DNA from: Xenorhabdus vietnamensis
GTDB lineage: Bacteria > Pseudomonadota > Gammaproteobacteria > Enterobacterales > Enterobacteriaceae
NCBI RefSeq assembly: GCF_002127535.1
Contig: NZ_MUBJ01000001.1
Coordinates: 1 to 64,000, forward strand
DNA: 64,000 nucleotides
Reading direction: 5' to 3'
Shown here: positions 36,034-45,973 of the stretch, piece after piece
Layout of the letters: each line of letters opens with the position of its first letter
Numbering within the stretch: position 1 is the stretch's first letter
The notes under the pieces: model-generated
Databases searched by the model: none
The model's input: the letters and a program-made list of their open reading frames with translations, nothing else
Told to the model about the DNA's origin: nothing
Position numbers and translations under genes: made by a program

Positions 36034-36819
36034 ATGGTGCCATTGATCCCTGAGCTTGCGATAGGAGCAATTGTTGGTTTAATTATCAGTACTACCGGTG
36101 TTGGTGGTGGCGTGGTAGTGTTGCCAATACTAAGCTATTTTTTTGGATTGGATGTGTTGGCTTCTGTTGCGACAGCTAATCTTCTTTCAATGCTGATGAA
36201 AATATCATCATCTTATATGCATTTTCGCATGGGCAATATTCCCTTACGCCAATCTTTGATTATTCTGCTGATCATGATACCCAGTACGGTGTTGGCCAGT
36301 TATGGAGTAACGATGCTGAGCCATGTAAGTCATAATCAAGTACAACTTGAATGGGGAATTAATTTATTGGTTTTATTGGCTATTTTATTTTCCCTGTATC
36401 TTTTTTATCGTCGAATATGTCAGCCGCAGTTACAAATGAATCAAATGCAACCACAACCCAGGCTGATTAAGACTCTTTTATTGCCCGGTACGGGGGCTGG
36501 GTTGGTGCTTGGAGCGACGGGAGTTGGTGGTGGAGTAGTGGTATTGCCATTACTGCTACGCTATGCGCAGATGAGTATCAAACAAGCAATTGGTGTTTCC
36601 CTGTTTGTCACAATGATGTTATCCGGTTCATCTGCTTTTGCTTATGCACATGGAGGATATACGGATTGGAAACTGGCGTTGGTGCTGTTTGTTGGTTCTT
36701 TGTTGGCGATACCTTTTGCCAACTATTTGATGAAGCATTTGCCTGACAAGGTATTACAATATGTCACATTGTTCTTGATTTTATGTAGTGCTGTATTGAT
36801 GGGATTCCGGTTAGTTTGA
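36034..36819 (+). CDS. TSUP (TauE/SafE) family membrane permease
   Basis: A 261-residue inner-membrane protein with about eight hydrophobic segments arranged as two halves. Both halves carry the family's Gly-rich motif (ISTTGVGGGVVVLPIL near residues 18-33, GATGVGGGVVVLPLL near residues 166-180). The start was set at the ATG at 36034 with AGGAAAGAG upstream. Members export sulfite, taurine-derived or other sulfur organics, or have no known substrate; the substrate here is unknown. It is followed by a perfect 13-bp hairpin at 36830-36865 shared with the convergent nucleoside hydrolase gene. Confidence 0.8.
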   Translation: MVPLIPELAIGAIVGLIISTTGVGGGVVVLPILSYFFGLDVLASVATANLLSMLMKISSSYMHFRMGNIPLRQSLIILLIMIPSTVLASYGVTMLSHVSHNQVQLEWGINLLVLLAILFSLYLFYRRICQPQLQMNQMQPQPRLIKTLLLPGTGAGLVLGATGVGGGVVVLPLLLRYAQMSIKQAIGVSLFVTMMLSGSSAFAYAHGGYTDWKLALVLFVGSLLAIPFANYLMKHLPDKVLQYVTLFLILCSAVLMGFRLV

Positions 36820-36829
36820 CAGAACTTTT

Positions 36830-36865
36830 TTGACCATTGAGACGATAAGTAATCTCAATGGTCAA
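36830..36865. terminator. Hairpin between convergent genes
   Basis: TTGACCATTGAGA (36830-36842) and TCTCAATGGTCAA (36853-36865) form a perfect 13-bp stem. No T-run follows on either strand, but its place between convergent genes suggests a transcription barrier. Confidence 0.5.
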
Positions 36866-36892
36866 AGAGGATATTGAGCATAATTAATAATA

Positions 36893-37843
36893 TTAATAAG
36901 TGGTTTCACCGATATTTTTCAGTGCATCAATCACTAATTGCCAGAATTTGGTGTGATCTAATTTGACGGCAACTTGCGTATGGCAATTTTCAGGTGGTGG
37001 AAAACGGAAATCTGCCACTGTCATTCCGGTTGTCAAGGCTCCTGCTAGCTCAATATTAATGGGGACTTTTTGGGTTGTCATAACATCAGGATCAATGACA
37101 TAGGCTACAGCACAGGGATCATGTACAGGAGGAGATTCAAACCCTTGATGCTCACGATACCTGTCTCCATAAAATTTCAGCGTATCCAACACGAATTGAG
37201 AAGAATGTGTCTTAATCTGAGCAATTGCCTCAATAATTTCAGGTGTTGCTTGAGCTTGATGGGTGAGATCTAAACCAACCATCGTCAGCGGCCATTTTTC
37301 ATTAAAAACAATGTGCGCAGCTTCTGGATCGATAATAATATTGAATTCCGCAACTGCACTTCTGTTTCCTTTATGATAGCCCCCGCCCATCAATACGACT
37401 TCCTTCACGCGCTCAACAATTTGTGGTGCCTTGCGTGCGGCCATAGCGATATTTGTCAAACCTGCGGTTGGAACTAAAGTCACGCTTTTGGGTGGATTTT
37501 CCATAATCACATCAATGATTAAATCAACGGCATGGCGGGTATCCAGCGTCATGGTTGGTTCAGGAAGAATGGGGCCATCCAGACCCGTTTCACCATGAAT
37601 GTCTGGAGCTGTTTTAATTTCTCGAACAAGTGGGCGGTCGCATCCTGCTGCGATAGGAACGTTGTGAATATTGGCGATGCGTGCAATGCAAAGGGCATTA
37701 CGGGTTACTTTATTCAGGGTTTGGTTACCAACAACGGTCGTGACAGCCAACAGTTCAATATTGGGATTCCCGTAGGCAAGCAGCAGAGCAATGGCATCAT
37801 CATGCCCGGGATCGCAGTCAAGGATGATTTTCTTAGGTAGCAT
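36893..37843 (-). CDS. Nucleoside hydrolase (IunH/Rih family)
   Basis: A 316-residue enzyme that cleaves the N-glycosidic bond of ribonucleosides. The Ca2+-binding N-terminal motif is KIILDCDPGHDDAIA (residues 5-19); LMGGGYHKGNRSAVAEFNIIIDPEAA and a catalytic His in ESPPVHDPCAV (about residue 239) follow. It belongs to the pyrimidine-preferring/non-specific group (RihA/RihB-like); exact preference cannot be read from sequence. It is a stand-alone gene. With deoCABD and the CNT transporter in the same window it suggests active nucleoside salvage. Confidence 0.9.
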   Translation of the reverse strand: MLPKKIILDCDPGHDDAIALLLAYGNPNIELLAVTTVVGNQTLNKVTRNALCIARIANIHNVPIAAGCDRPLVREIKTAPDIHGETGLDGPILPEPTMTLDTRHAVDLIIDVIMENPPKSVTLVPTAGLTNIAMAARKAPQIVERVKEVVLMGGGYHKGNRSAVAEFNIIIDPEAAHIVFNEKWPLTMVGLDLTHQAQATPEIIEAIAQIKTHSSQFVLDTLKFYGDRYREHQGFESPPVHDPCAVAYVIDPDVMTTQKVPINIELAGALTTGMTVADFRFPPPENCHTQVAVKLDHTKFWQLVIDALKNIGETTY

Positions 37844-38270
37844 ATTTATTATTCCTTTCAGTAACTATACCTATCATTTTTCAAGTTCTTGTTTTGTCGG
37901 CAATAACTCGAAACTTATTTATTAGGTACATTTGCAAATGTCTTATCCTAGAATAATTCACTAACAGAAAAAATTCCTCCTAATTTATCACAAAGTGAAA
38001 ATATAAAAATTACATTTTATTAATTAAATACCTTAATAATTGTGATTTGATTAACATGAAAGCAACAAATGATTTGAGCATTCCAAGTACATATGATTCA
38101 TATATATACCAGACATGAAATGCATGGATGGTCATCTCTAGTAATTTATTAATATTTTAAGTCTTTATTGCTTTGTTAATACACCTGAATAACCAATGTT
38201 CAATAAATGTGATAAACCCCCTGATAAATGGAGTTGCAAGCTGACTGGCTATACACCACCAGGGGATAAC

Positions 38271-39584
38271 ATGGGGTATAACATGAATAATAAACTTGAT
38301 TCATTAACATACTATGCAGCAACAAAAAAATACGATCTTCACTTTCCAATGCTGACAGAAGATTTGGATGTTGATGTAGTTATCATTGGCGGCGGTTTTT
38401 CTGGTATCAATACAGCATTAGAGCTGGCAGAAAAAGGCATCACTAATATTGCAATTTTGGAAGGCCGGACTTTGGGATATGGCGGTACAGGCCGCAATGG
38501 TGGTCAGGTGATGACAGGAATTGGTCATGACTTGGATAAGATCAAACGCCATACAGGCAAAAAAGGTTTGGAAACCATATTTAATATCAGCAGCTTGGGA
38601 GCAGGGATTATTCGTGATCGAATTGCCAAATATGATATTCAGGCTGATTTTTGCCATGGTTATGCCTATCTTGGTTGGAATTCGCGGCATGACAAAACCT
38701 TGCATAGTTGGTTGCAGGAGTTTCGCTCGGCTTCCCCTGATAAAGAAATTGAGCTTTATACTGGTGCGGATGTCAAAAAAGTCATTGGTTCAGACCGCTA
38801 TACCAGCGCATTAAAACATATGGGGGGCGGACATGTACATTCGCTCAATTTGTTGCTGGGAGAAGCCAAGGCTGTTACTGAATATGGCGTCAAAATTTTC
38901 GAAAACAGTCAGGTCTTGAACGTAGAGTATGGCCCCAGAGTCACGGTACGCACCGCAACAGGATCAGTTCGTGCCAGTAAAATGTTGTGGGCATGTAATG
39001 GATTTTTGGACGGACTCGAACCGACCATTTATAGAAAAACGATCAATACCTATGCCTTCCAATTGATGACAGAAGAATTGCCAGACGATTTGATTGAAAG
39101 AATTAGCCCGATTCGTGGGGCATACAGTGATATTAGCCCTGTCATCGATTACTACCGTGTCACCAAAGAAAATCGCCTGTTATATGGTAGTGCGACACAT
39201 TTCATTGAATATATACCTTCTGATTTAAAAGCATGGAACCGCAATCTCATGCTCAAGACTTTCCCTTACTTAAAAAACGTGAAGATAGAACTGGCATGGG
39301 GCGGGCCACTATGTTGCAGCGCCAATCTGTTCCCGCAAATTGGTTCTCTGCCCAATCATAAAAATGTGTTCTATGTTCAAGGCTATTCGGGTTTTGGTGT
39401 AACGCCCAGCCACATTATCTGCAAAATTCTGGCTGAGGGAATGAGTGAAGGCTCAGATCGTTATTCGCTACTGAGTTCGATTCCACATATCAATATTATC
39501 GGAAAAGACAGTCTGAGAAATGTACTGCTCTCTGCCGGTAAGATTTGGCACCAAACTTCAGGTTATTGGAAAGGACGTCGTTAG
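38271..39584 (+). CDS. FAD-dependent amine oxidoreductase (PuuB-like DAO family)
   Basis: A ~437-residue flavoprotein. The dinucleotide-binding motif VVIIGGGFSGINTALELAEKG lies near the N-terminus, with GYGGTGRNGGQVMTGIGHDL downstream, typical of PuuB/YgaF-like D-amino-acid-oxidase family enzymes. Candidate starts are 38271 (AGGGG six nt upstream) and 38283. PuuB oxidises gamma-glutamylputrescine to an aldehyde, and the aldehyde dehydrogenase two genes downstream fits that chemistry. No glutamylputrescine synthetase (PuuA) is nearby, so the amine substrate is open. Confidence 0.8.
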   Translation: MGYNMNNKLDSLTYYAATKKYDLHFPMLTEDLDVDVVIIGGGFSGINTALELAEKGITNIAILEGRTLGYGGTGRNGGQVMTGIGHDLDKIKRHTGKKGLETIFNISSLGAGIIRDRIAKYDIQADFCHGYAYLGWNSRHDKTLHSWLQEFRSASPDKEIELYTGADVKKVIGSDRYTSALKHMGGGHVHSLNLLLGEAKAVTEYGVKIFENSQVLNVEYGPRVTVRTATGSVRASKMLWACNGFLDGLEPTIYRKTINTYAFQLMTEELPDDLIERISPIRGAYSDISPVIDYYRVTKENRLLYGSATHFIEYIPSDLKAWNRNLMLKTFPYLKNVKIELAWGGPLCCSANLFPQIGSLPNHKNVFYVQGYSGFGVTPSHIICKILAEGMSEGSDRYSLLSSIPHINIIGKDSLRNVLLSAGKIWHQTSGYWKGRR

Positions 39585-39664
39585 TTTTATCGTTGTTTAA
39601 TTTTTTTCTTATCACTATTTCTTTTTATTATTTTTTGAACGGTAACTATTAAAAGGTAAAAGTC

Positions 39665-40033
39665 ATGATAAAGCCATTATTGTTAGATAAAGCACTTCCT
39701 GAATTACTGTCAATTGGCAGCGTCACCAATCTTGGTTCTATTGTAGTAGAAGGTGATCCACAGGCGAGTGTAGCCATGATCCACGGGGAGCCATCGGATA
39801 ATCTGACATGTGGTATTTTCGCCTGCACTAAGGGCACATTTAAAATGACCTACCCCTTTGATGAAATGGCGACGGTACATGAAGGCTCAATGAAACTGAC
39901 CGATGTCAAAACAGGGGTTGTAATTGAATACCATAAAGGCGACTCGTGGTTTGCGGCAAAAGGGACTGAAGTATTGTGGGAAATCATCAGTGAACGTTTC
40001 GTCAAACATTACATGGCTTGTATAAACGGGTAA
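39665..40033 (+). CDS. Cupin-domain protein (DUF861/EutQ-like)
   Basis: A 122-residue single-domain cupin. The core FKMTYPFDEMATVHEGSMKLTDV...GDSWFAAKGTEVLWEI corresponds to the two cupin motifs, though the usual metal His set is incomplete (one His at VHEGS). Small cupins of this type accompany puuB-like oxidases and aldehyde dehydrogenases in proteobacteria; the role is unknown, possibly sensing or stabilising an intermediate. It lies between the oxidase (80 bp) and the dehydrogenase (24 bp), on the same strand, and belongs to their operon. Confidence 0.78.
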   Translation: MIKPLLLDKALPELLSIGSVTNLGSIVVEGDPQASVAMIHGEPSDNLTCGIFACTKGTFKMTYPFDEMATVHEGSMKLTDVKTGVVIEYHKGDSWFAAKGTEVLWEIISERFVKHYMACING

Positions 40034-40057
40034 CTATCTGGCTAGGTAGAGGAAAAG

Positions 40058-41554
40058 ATGATGAGTGAAATTAATTTGCTGGAGTCCGTTACTGCTTTTT
40101 TACAGCGTTCTCATGGTCATTATATTAATGGAGTCTCTATTCTTGGTCAGGAAAATGAAACTTTTTCTATCATTAATCCAGCTTCTGGAGAAATGATAGC
40201 GACGGTCAATCAGGGAGGAGAGGCCGAAGTTGATCAGGCAATGCAGGCGGCATCGGCTGCTTTTCACGGTGCATGGGCACAAACCTCCCCTATAGAGCGG
40301 GGAAATTGTCTGAACCGGCTGGCTGATTTATTGCTAAAAAATAGTGAGGAACTGGCGCAACTGGAAAGTTTATGCTCTGGTAAACCGATTCAATTATCCC
40401 GCATGCTGGAGGTGGGAGCATCAGCCGACTATTTACGCTATTTTTCGGGATGGTCGAGTAAAATTACTGGCGAAACATTCAATGTTTCATTGCCATCACT
40501 TAAAGGAGAAAAATATAGCGCGTTCACTCGCCGTGAGCCTATTGGCGTTGTGGTCGGCATTATTCCGTGGAATTTCTCCATCATGATAGCGATTTGGAAA
40601 TTGGGAGCAGCATTGGCCAGTGGTTGTACAATTGTACTTAAACCCAGTGAATATACTCCCTTGACCATACTTCGTGTAGCAGAGCTGGCAAAAGAAGCGG
40701 GCATTCCAGATGGTGTGATCAATATTGTCAATGGCTCAGGTGCTCGCATTGGATCTTCTCTGATTAGTCATCCTCAATGCGCCAAAGTCACTTTTACAGG
40801 CTCAGTTGCAACGGGAATGATTGTGGGCAAGTCGGCTCTGGAGCAGGGGTTGAAGCGTACAACACTAGAGCTCGGTGGCAAAAATGCAGCGGCTTTTCTG
40901 CCGGATATGCCCGTTGAGAAAATCGTTGATGGCATATTGGAAGCAGGATACGTGTATCAAGGGCAAATCTGTGCGGCAGCGGAGCGTTTTTATATTCCCT
41001 CTGTTCACATGGATGCTGTTTTAACGTTACTTTCTGAACGTTTATCTGCAATGAAAATCGGCTCTCCCCTTGATGAATCAACAGAAATGGGGCCTCTGGC
41101 AAACAAAGCGCATTATGACAAAATTCTGTCTATGTTTGAAAAAGCACGTAAGGAAGGTTGCGAAATTGTCTACGGAGGTTATGCACTGGAAGGGCCGGGA
41201 TTTTTTGTCGCACCAACGATTGTGAAAGCTAATAGTGCAGAAGACACATTAATGAATGAAGAGACATTCGGGCCAATCGGTACGTTCCTCAGTTATGAAG
41301 ATGAGGAAGAGTTAATCAGCATGATGAATGCGACACCATTTGGGTTGTCTGCCAGTTTATGGACGAACGATATGAGTAAAGCAATGCGTATGACTTCACG
41401 CATTGAAGCAGGGTTTGTTTGGATCAACATGCATACATTTCTAGATCCTGCGGTTCCGTTTGGTGGCTGGAAATCTTCAGGGATTGGCCGTGAGTTTGGC
41501 AGCGCATTTATTGAACATTACACGGAACTGAAATCTGTCATGGTGCGTTATTGA
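40058..41554 (+). CDS. Aldehyde dehydrogenase (PuuC-like)
   Basis: A 498-residue NAD(P)+-dependent enzyme. Motifs: GIIPWNFSIMIAIWKLGAALASGCTIVLKPSE (cofactor region), FTGSVATG, the active-site Glu in LELGGKNAAAF (about residue 270), and the catalytic Cys in QGQICAAAERFYI (about residue 304; the family more often reads GQxC). It oxidises an aldehyde to its acid. Neighbouring oxidase and cupin genes point to amine catabolism. The ribosome binding site is AGAGGAAAAG. A specific gene name is withheld because the substrate is not determined. Confidence 0.85.
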   Translation: MMSEINLLESVTAFLQRSHGHYINGVSILGQENETFSIINPASGEMIATVNQGGEAEVDQAMQAASAAFHGAWAQTSPIERGNCLNRLADLLLKNSEELAQLESLCSGKPIQLSRMLEVGASADYLRYFSGWSSKITGETFNVSLPSLKGEKYSAFTRREPIGVVVGIIPWNFSIMIAIWKLGAALASGCTIVLKPSEYTPLTILRVAELAKEAGIPDGVINIVNGSGARIGSSLISHPQCAKVTFTGSVATGMIVGKSALEQGLKRTTLELGGKNAAAFLPDMPVEKIVDGILEAGYVYQGQICAAAERFYIPSVHMDAVLTLLSERLSAMKIGSPLDESTEMGPLANKAHYDKILSMFEKARKEGCEIVYGGYALEGPGFFVAPTIVKANSAEDTLMNEETFGPIGTFLSYEDEEELISMMNATPFGLSASLWTNDMSKAMRMTSRIEAGFVWINMHTFLDPAVPFGGWKSSGIGREFGSAFIEHYTELKSVMVRY

Positions 41555-41686
41555 TGGAATAGTAAGTTTATATTTGAGTTTATACTGATAGAGCGCGGCT
41601 CGGTCTTTGGCTGTTGAAGCGCTCAATTTCTCTTCCTGCTTTGCAGAAAACGTGTCTTATTGAAAAACTTGCCTTGCAAAAAAGCG

Positions 41687-41704
41687 ATGTCATAAGAATG
41701 TCGT
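41687..41704 (+). promoter_or_regulatory. Pho box upstream of phoA
   Basis: Two ATGTC-type 7-mers (ATGTCAT at 41687-41693, ATGTCGT at 41698-41704) start 11 bp apart, matching the PhoB repeat CTGTCAT-N4-CTGTCAT. A further TGTCAT occurs at ~41721. The site is ~100 bp before the phoA start. Confidence 0.65.
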
Positions 41705-41799
41705 CATAGATTCAAATAAGTGTCATGTGGCATATCTATTATCCAAGCAACTTAACATGATGATTTTCATCTTATTCATCTGACTGCAAGGAAAACTCT

Positions 41800-43236
41800 A
41801 TGTCGCGTAATTATGAAAAAAATCTGCTTGCTGTAGTGGTTGCTGTATTGATGTCAGGAGCTACTGCGCCGGTATGGGCGGCCAGCGGTTCAAATCACAT
41901 TATGGCGCAACAGCGTGCAGCACAAGGCAATATCACTGAATTTGGCGGAGCACGTCGTTTTACTCAAGATCAAATAGAAGCACTTAAGGCTGCTTTGAGC
42001 AACAACAAAGCCAAGAATGTGATCTTGTTTATCGGCGATGGCATGGGGGATTCTGAAATTACCATTGCTCGCAATTATGCAGAAGGTGCAGGTGGGTTCT
42101 TTAAGGGAATAGATGCCTTGCCATTTACAGGGCAATATACACACTATTCGTTGGATAAGAAAACTCAGAAACCCAACTATGTAACAGATTCAGCCGCTTC
42201 TGCCACGGCGTGGGCAACGGGAGTCAAAACCTATAATGGGGCATTGGGAATTGATGTTTTTGGCAAATCTCATCAATCTCTTTTGGAGCTGGCCAAAAAG
42301 AACGGCAAAGCAACCGGAAATGTCACCACGGCTGAAATTCAGGATGCAACACCAGCGGCTTTATATGCTCATGTTACGGGTCGCAAATGTTATGGCCCGG
42401 AAGAAACTACGAAGAAATGTGCTACTGATGCTTTAGAAAATGGCGGTCAAGGTTCTATTACCGAACAATTGCTGGCTGTACGTGCTGATGTGACCTTGGG
42501 AGGTGGGGCAAAATCATTTACCCAACAATCGGTATGCGGAGCCAATAAAGGCAAAACATTGCAACAGCAGGCATTGGAACAGGGATACCAATGGGTAACA
42601 GATGCGAAGTCATTAGCCGCCGTCAAGGATGCCAATCAACAAAAGCCAGTGTTAGGTTTGTTTCACGACGGAAATATGGAAGTCGCCTGGGAAGGGCCAA
42701 AAGCGGTTTATTACGGTAATATTGATGAAAAGCCGGTGAAATGCGCAGTGAATTCTAAATTAGAGCCTAACGCACCAACGTTGGAGCAAATGACAGAAAA
42801 AGCCATTGATTTACTGAAAGAGAACAAAAGTGGCTTTTTCCTGCAAGTTGAAAGTGCTTCGATTGATAAACAGGATCATAATGCCAACCCTTGTGCTCAG
42901 ATTGGTGAAACAGTCGCCTTGGATAAGGCTGTACAAGTTGGCCTTAAATTTGCCAAAGAACATGGCGATACTCTTGTGATTGTTACTGCTGATCATGCGC
43001 ATGCCAGTCAGATCATTGAGCCAGATGTCAAATCACCCGGTTTGACTCGTTCGCTGATTACAAAAGATGGTGCAATCATGACTGTAAATTATGGTAATTC
43101 GGAAGGGAATAGTCAGGAGCACACGGGTACACAGCTGCGTGTTGCCGCTTATGGCCCCCATGCCGCTAATGTTGTCGGTTTGACTGATCAAACGAATCTG
43201 TTCTTTACCATGCGTGATGCAATGGATCTGAAATAA
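41800..43236 (+). CDS. phoA: Alkaline phosphatase
   Basis: A 478-residue periplasmic homodimeric phosphomonoesterase. The signal peptide ends at about residue 27 (TAPVWA-A). Metal and active-site motifs: [12 protein letters not shown] (Asp near residue 80), [11 protein letters not shown] with the phosphorylated Ser131 (E. coli Ser102 in mature numbering), and ADHAHASQI with Zn ligands. Cys pairs ([11 protein letters not shown] and CGANKG...KC) fit the two disulfides of E. coli PhoA. A Pho box upstream predicts induction under phosphate starvation. Confidence 0.96.
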   Translation: MSRNYEKNLLAVVVAVLMSGATAPVWAASGSNHIMAQQRAAQGNITEFGGARRFTQDQIEALKAALSNNKAKNVILFIGDGMGDSEITIARNYAEGAGGFFKGIDALPFTGQYTHYSLDKKTQKPNYVTDSAASATAWATGVKTYNGALGIDVFGKSHQSLLELAKKNGKATGNVTTAEIQDATPAALYAHVTGRKCYGPEETTKKCATDALENGGQGSITEQLLAVRADVTLGGGAKSFTQQSVCGANKGKTLQQQALEQGYQWVTDAKSLAAVKDANQQKPVLGLFHDGNMEVAWEGPKAVYYGNIDEKPVKCAVNSKLEPNAPTLEQMTEKAIDLLKENKSGFFLQVESASIDKQDHNANPCAQIGETVALDKAVQVGLKFAKEHGDTLVIVTADHAHASQIIEPDVKSPGLTRSLITKDGAIMTVNYGNSEGNSQEHTGTQLRVAAYGPHAANVVGLTDQTNLFFTMRDAMDLK

Positions 43237-43248
43237 TAATGGTGATAA

Positions 43249-43791
43249 ATGAGGAAAATACGTCAGTTGTCCCGTCAGGAAATCCCAGCAGTCTGGAATA
43301 TTGATCGCACTGAGCTAATAGAAAACTTATATGTTCAGAAACGGGGTAAATTAATACTTACGCCACAATGCTTTGATATGAAAGGTTGGCCGGAAGGTGA
43401 AGCGGAAACTTATACGCCAATTCTTCTCGATAGCTATGATAGTGGGGCGCTCTTTCTGGGCGCTTTTGCAGAGAACGAAAATGACCGATTGATCGCTGCC
43501 GCCAGTGTTGATCCCCAATGGCGCGGAGAAAATAGTGACCTGCTTCAATTGTCTTTTTTGCATATCAGCAAGGAATATCGTGGTTCAGGGTTGGGAAAAA
43601 AGCTATTTCATAGCTGCATTGATTTTGCTTTAGCAAAAGGAGCGAGAGGGTTATATGTCTCATCAATACCGTCAGAAAATGCCGTGAATTTCTATTGGCA
43701 TATGGGATGTGTGCTGATTGAGCAGCCTGATACTGAACTTTATCAGCGAGAACCTGACGATATTCACCTGATTTATACCATCAATCCTTGA
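43249..43791 (+). CDS. GNAT-family N-acetyltransferase
   Basis: A 180-residue protein with the acetyl-CoA-binding signature LHISKEYRGSGLGKKLFHSCIDFA (residues ~103-126) and the C-terminal YVSSIPSENAVNFYWHMGC typical of GNATs. The substrate cannot be deduced. It starts 12 nt after the phoA stop with a weak ribosome binding site and may be translated from the phoA transcript; a terminator (CGCGGGA/TCCCGCG, 43799-43820, T-rich tail) follows. Confidence 0.8.
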   Translation: MRKIRQLSRQEIPAVWNIDRTELIENLYVQKRGKLILTPQCFDMKGWPEGEAETYTPILLDSYDSGALFLGAFAENENDRLIAAASVDPQWRGENSDLLQLSFLHISKEYRGSGLGKKLFHSCIDFALAKGARGLYVSSIPSENAVNFYWHMGCVLIEQPDTELYQREPDDIHLIYTINP

Positions 43792-43798
43792 TTAATAG

Positions 43799-43830
43799 CG
43801 CGGGAGACTTTTATCCCGCGTTCTTCTTCT
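43799..43830 (+). terminator. Terminator after the GNAT gene
   Basis: CGCGGGA (43799-43805) and TCCCGCG (43814-43820) followed by TTCTTCTTCT. Confidence 0.75.
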
Positions 43831-43959
43831 GGATTTCGAAAAGGGGTTAAGGCTTTGAGTAAGCAATAAAATCAGCCACTAAATTATAAGAAGAATCAAA
43901 GAAGGTTGAGGAAACAATTAAGAGGAGAAAGCATAAGAAAGGAAAGAAAAATGAAACAG

Positions 43960-44046
43960 TGGTGCGAAGGGGGGGACTTGAACCCCCACGTCCGTAAGGA
44001 CACTAACACCTGAAGCTAGCGCGTCTACCAATTCCGCCACCCTCGC
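43960..44046 (-). tRNA. tRNA-Leu (CAG), copy 1
   Basis: 87 nt including CCA, class II tRNA. Minus strand begins GCGAGGGTGGCGGAATTGGT; the anticodon loop contains CAG (CTTCAGGT), and the long variable arm has a perfect GTCC/GGAC stem. Nearly identical to E. coli leuP/Q/V. Tandem with a second copy 60 bp away. Confidence 0.97.
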
Positions 44047-44106
44047 AGGTACTGCCATTTATCTCATTTGCTTAACTGATTTTGTTTAACCAATAGTCAT
44101 CTGATT

Positions 44107-44193
44107 TGGTGCGAAGGGGGGGACTTGAACCCCCACGTCCGTAAGAACACTAACACCTGAAGCTAGCGCGTCTACCAATTCCGCCACCCTCGC
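44107..44193 (-). tRNA. tRNA-Leu (CAG), copy 2
   Basis: 87 nt, differing from copy 1 by one base in the variable arm (GTTC instead of GTCC), which keeps pairing as G-U. This copy is upstream in the minus-strand transcript. The tandem arrangement matches the leuQPV cluster near rsmC in E. coli. Confidence 0.97.
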
Positions 44194-44354
44194 ATACTCA
44201 GACACTATCACTTAAACAGATAGCATGGAGGCGCATTCTAGAGATTTTATGGCTGGCGTCAATCATTATTTAGTGAGAAAACGAATGATTGGCGTAAAAA
44301 TCGGCGTGTTGAAGTGCATGGAAAAAACGGAAATAAAATTCTGAAAAATAGAAA

Positions 44355-44382
44355 TTGCCTGCCCGTTTAACTGGGCAGGCAA
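44355..44382 (-). terminator. rsmC terminator
   Basis: TTGCCTGCCC (44355-44364) and GGGCAGGCAA (44373-44382) form a perfect 10-bp stem; on the minus strand a T-rich stretch follows. It lies 27 bp past the rsmC stop. Confidence 0.85.
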
Positions 44383-44408
44383 AACAGGAACTGTGTTTAA
44401 TACCTGAA

Positions 44409-45422
44409 TTATTTCTTCGTCGCTTGATATACTTTGAATTTACCTGTTTGCGCAATGACTTGATGGTTACCAAAGGTATTATCCAGCAGATCAGGGTAAG
44501 GTAAGAAAGCATTTGCGACGATCCGCAATTTACCACCGGATTTAAGATAATTTGGTGCCATGCGGATCATATCATCGGCCGCAGCCAAGTTAGTTTTCAA
44601 GCCATCATGGAATGGTGGATTAGAAATGATCCAGTCAAATTTTTCTTCAATGGCAGAATATACATTGCTGGTGATTACATTGCCCTCCAGCTTATTGGCT
44701 TTTAGTGTCGCCTTGCTGGATGTGATGGCGGCAGCATTGACATCACTTAGTGTCAGGGACAGATCAGGGTTCTTTTTACCCAATACCGTTGCCAATACCC
44801 CTGCACCACAAGCAACATCCAACAGGCTGCCAGAAATAGGAGTATTAAAAGTAGAAAGCAGTAGACGACTGCCGACATCCAAATCATCTTGGCTGAATAC
44901 GCCGGGCAGCGTATTGACGATAACGTCTTCCACTTGATAGCTGTTCCACCAATTGTTTTGATCAAACTGAACCTGATTTTTCAACTGACCATAAAATAGG
45001 CTGCAACGGCGTGCTGTATCAATTTTACGGAAAGTGGCGATGCCTTCCATTAATTTATCAACACTGCGCACGCCACTCCGGTTTTCACCCACGATAAAAA
45101 TATCCGTGCCAGGCGGTAGTATGGAGAACAGATTGCGTAGCTGGAAGCGCGCTTCTTGCTTGCTTTTTGGCCAATAATAAATCAGTGTATCGCACTCTTT
45201 GATAAATGTGCTGTCCGCTAAAAGGCCAAACCAGGCATTATCACCAAGCTGACGGATCAGGGATTGCCAATGATGATATTGGCTAGTATGCACCCGCACA
45301 CTTGCAGCTTCAATTTCCGTTGCCAGATTGTCCTGAAGATCACCGGCAAAGAGTAGATGGTGAGAGCGGAATTGCTCATGATGGCGCAGGATAACTTCGC
45401 TGGCCGGGGTTAATGCTGACAT
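44409..45422 (-). CDS. rsmC: 16S rRNA m2G1207 methyltransferase RsmC
   Basis: A 337-residue enzyme with the usual duplicated fold: an N-terminal inactive half ([24 protein letters not shown] start) and a C-terminal catalytic Rossmann domain with SAM motif [16 protein letters not shown] (residues ~201-216) and the NPPF motif in [12 protein letters not shown] (~residue 268). It methylates G1207 in the 30S subunit. It is divergent from holD as in E. coli, 140 bp apart. Confidence 0.94.
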   Translation of the reverse strand: MSALTPASEVILRHHEQFRSHHLLFAGDLQDNLATEIEAASVRVHTSQYHHWQSLIRQLGDNAWFGLLADSTFIKECDTLIYYWPKSKQEARFQLRNLFSILPPGTDIFIVGENRSGVRSVDKLMEGIATFRKIDTARRCSLFYGQLKNQVQFDQNNWWNSYQVEDVIVNTLPGVFSQDDLDVGSRLLLSTFNTPISGSLLDVACGAGVLATVLGKKNPDLSLTLSDVNAAAITSSKATLKANKLEGNVITSNVYSAIEEKFDWIISNPPFHDGLKTNLAAADDMIRMAPNYLKSGGKLRIVANAFLPYPDLLDNTFGNHQVIAQTGKFKVYQATKK

Positions 45423-45562
45423 CTATGAATAGCTCCTTATAAATCTTTATCCAAGTATAATTATCAGTGGGGAAAACTGAATGCCATGTTGGTTGGCGCA
45501 GAGATAAGCCCTCTGATAATATATTACCTGTTATTTTTTTATGGCAGATGGAATAAAACACG

Positions 45563-45973
45563 ATGACGAAGCGTGACAGATTACTCTCCCAACTGGGGAT
45601 TACCCAATGGGTTTTGCGTAGCCCAATGGCTTTGCAAGGTGAATTATCTGTCCTCATCCCTGATGCAACCCGTCTATTGATCATTAGCCATGATCAAATT
45701 GACTTAAGTCATTCATTGTTTGCTGATATTTTTACAGCCATGGGAATTGGTGCCTCATCGGTATACTGCATCACTACAAAAGATGTTGAATTACTTTCGG
45801 AATCAATCCATTGCCCCTGCTGGCTGTTGGGGGTTGATATTACCTTATCAATACAAGGGATTTCTTTGAGAAGCCCGGCATTAAATGACTTATCTCTTGA
45901 TGGGAATGCAAAACGCGCTCTTTGGCAACAAATTTACCATTATGAAGAATATTTCTCTATTAGCTCCTGTTGA
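45563..45973 (+). CDS. holD: DNA polymerase III psi subunit
   Basis: A 136-residue protein beginning MTKRDRLLSQLGITQWVLRSPMALQGELSV, the HolD N-terminus that binds chi (HolC) and links the clamp loader to SSB. Central ...CPCWLLGVD... also fits. The final 32 nt overlap rimI in another frame, the same translational coupling seen in E. coli holD-rimI. Confidence 0.9.
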   Translation: MTKRDRLLSQLGITQWVLRSPMALQGELSVLIPDATRLLIISHDQIDLSHSLFADIFTAMGIGASSVYCITTKDVELLSESIHCPCWLLGVDITLSIQGISLRSPALNDLSLDGNAKRALWQQIYHYEEYFSISSC

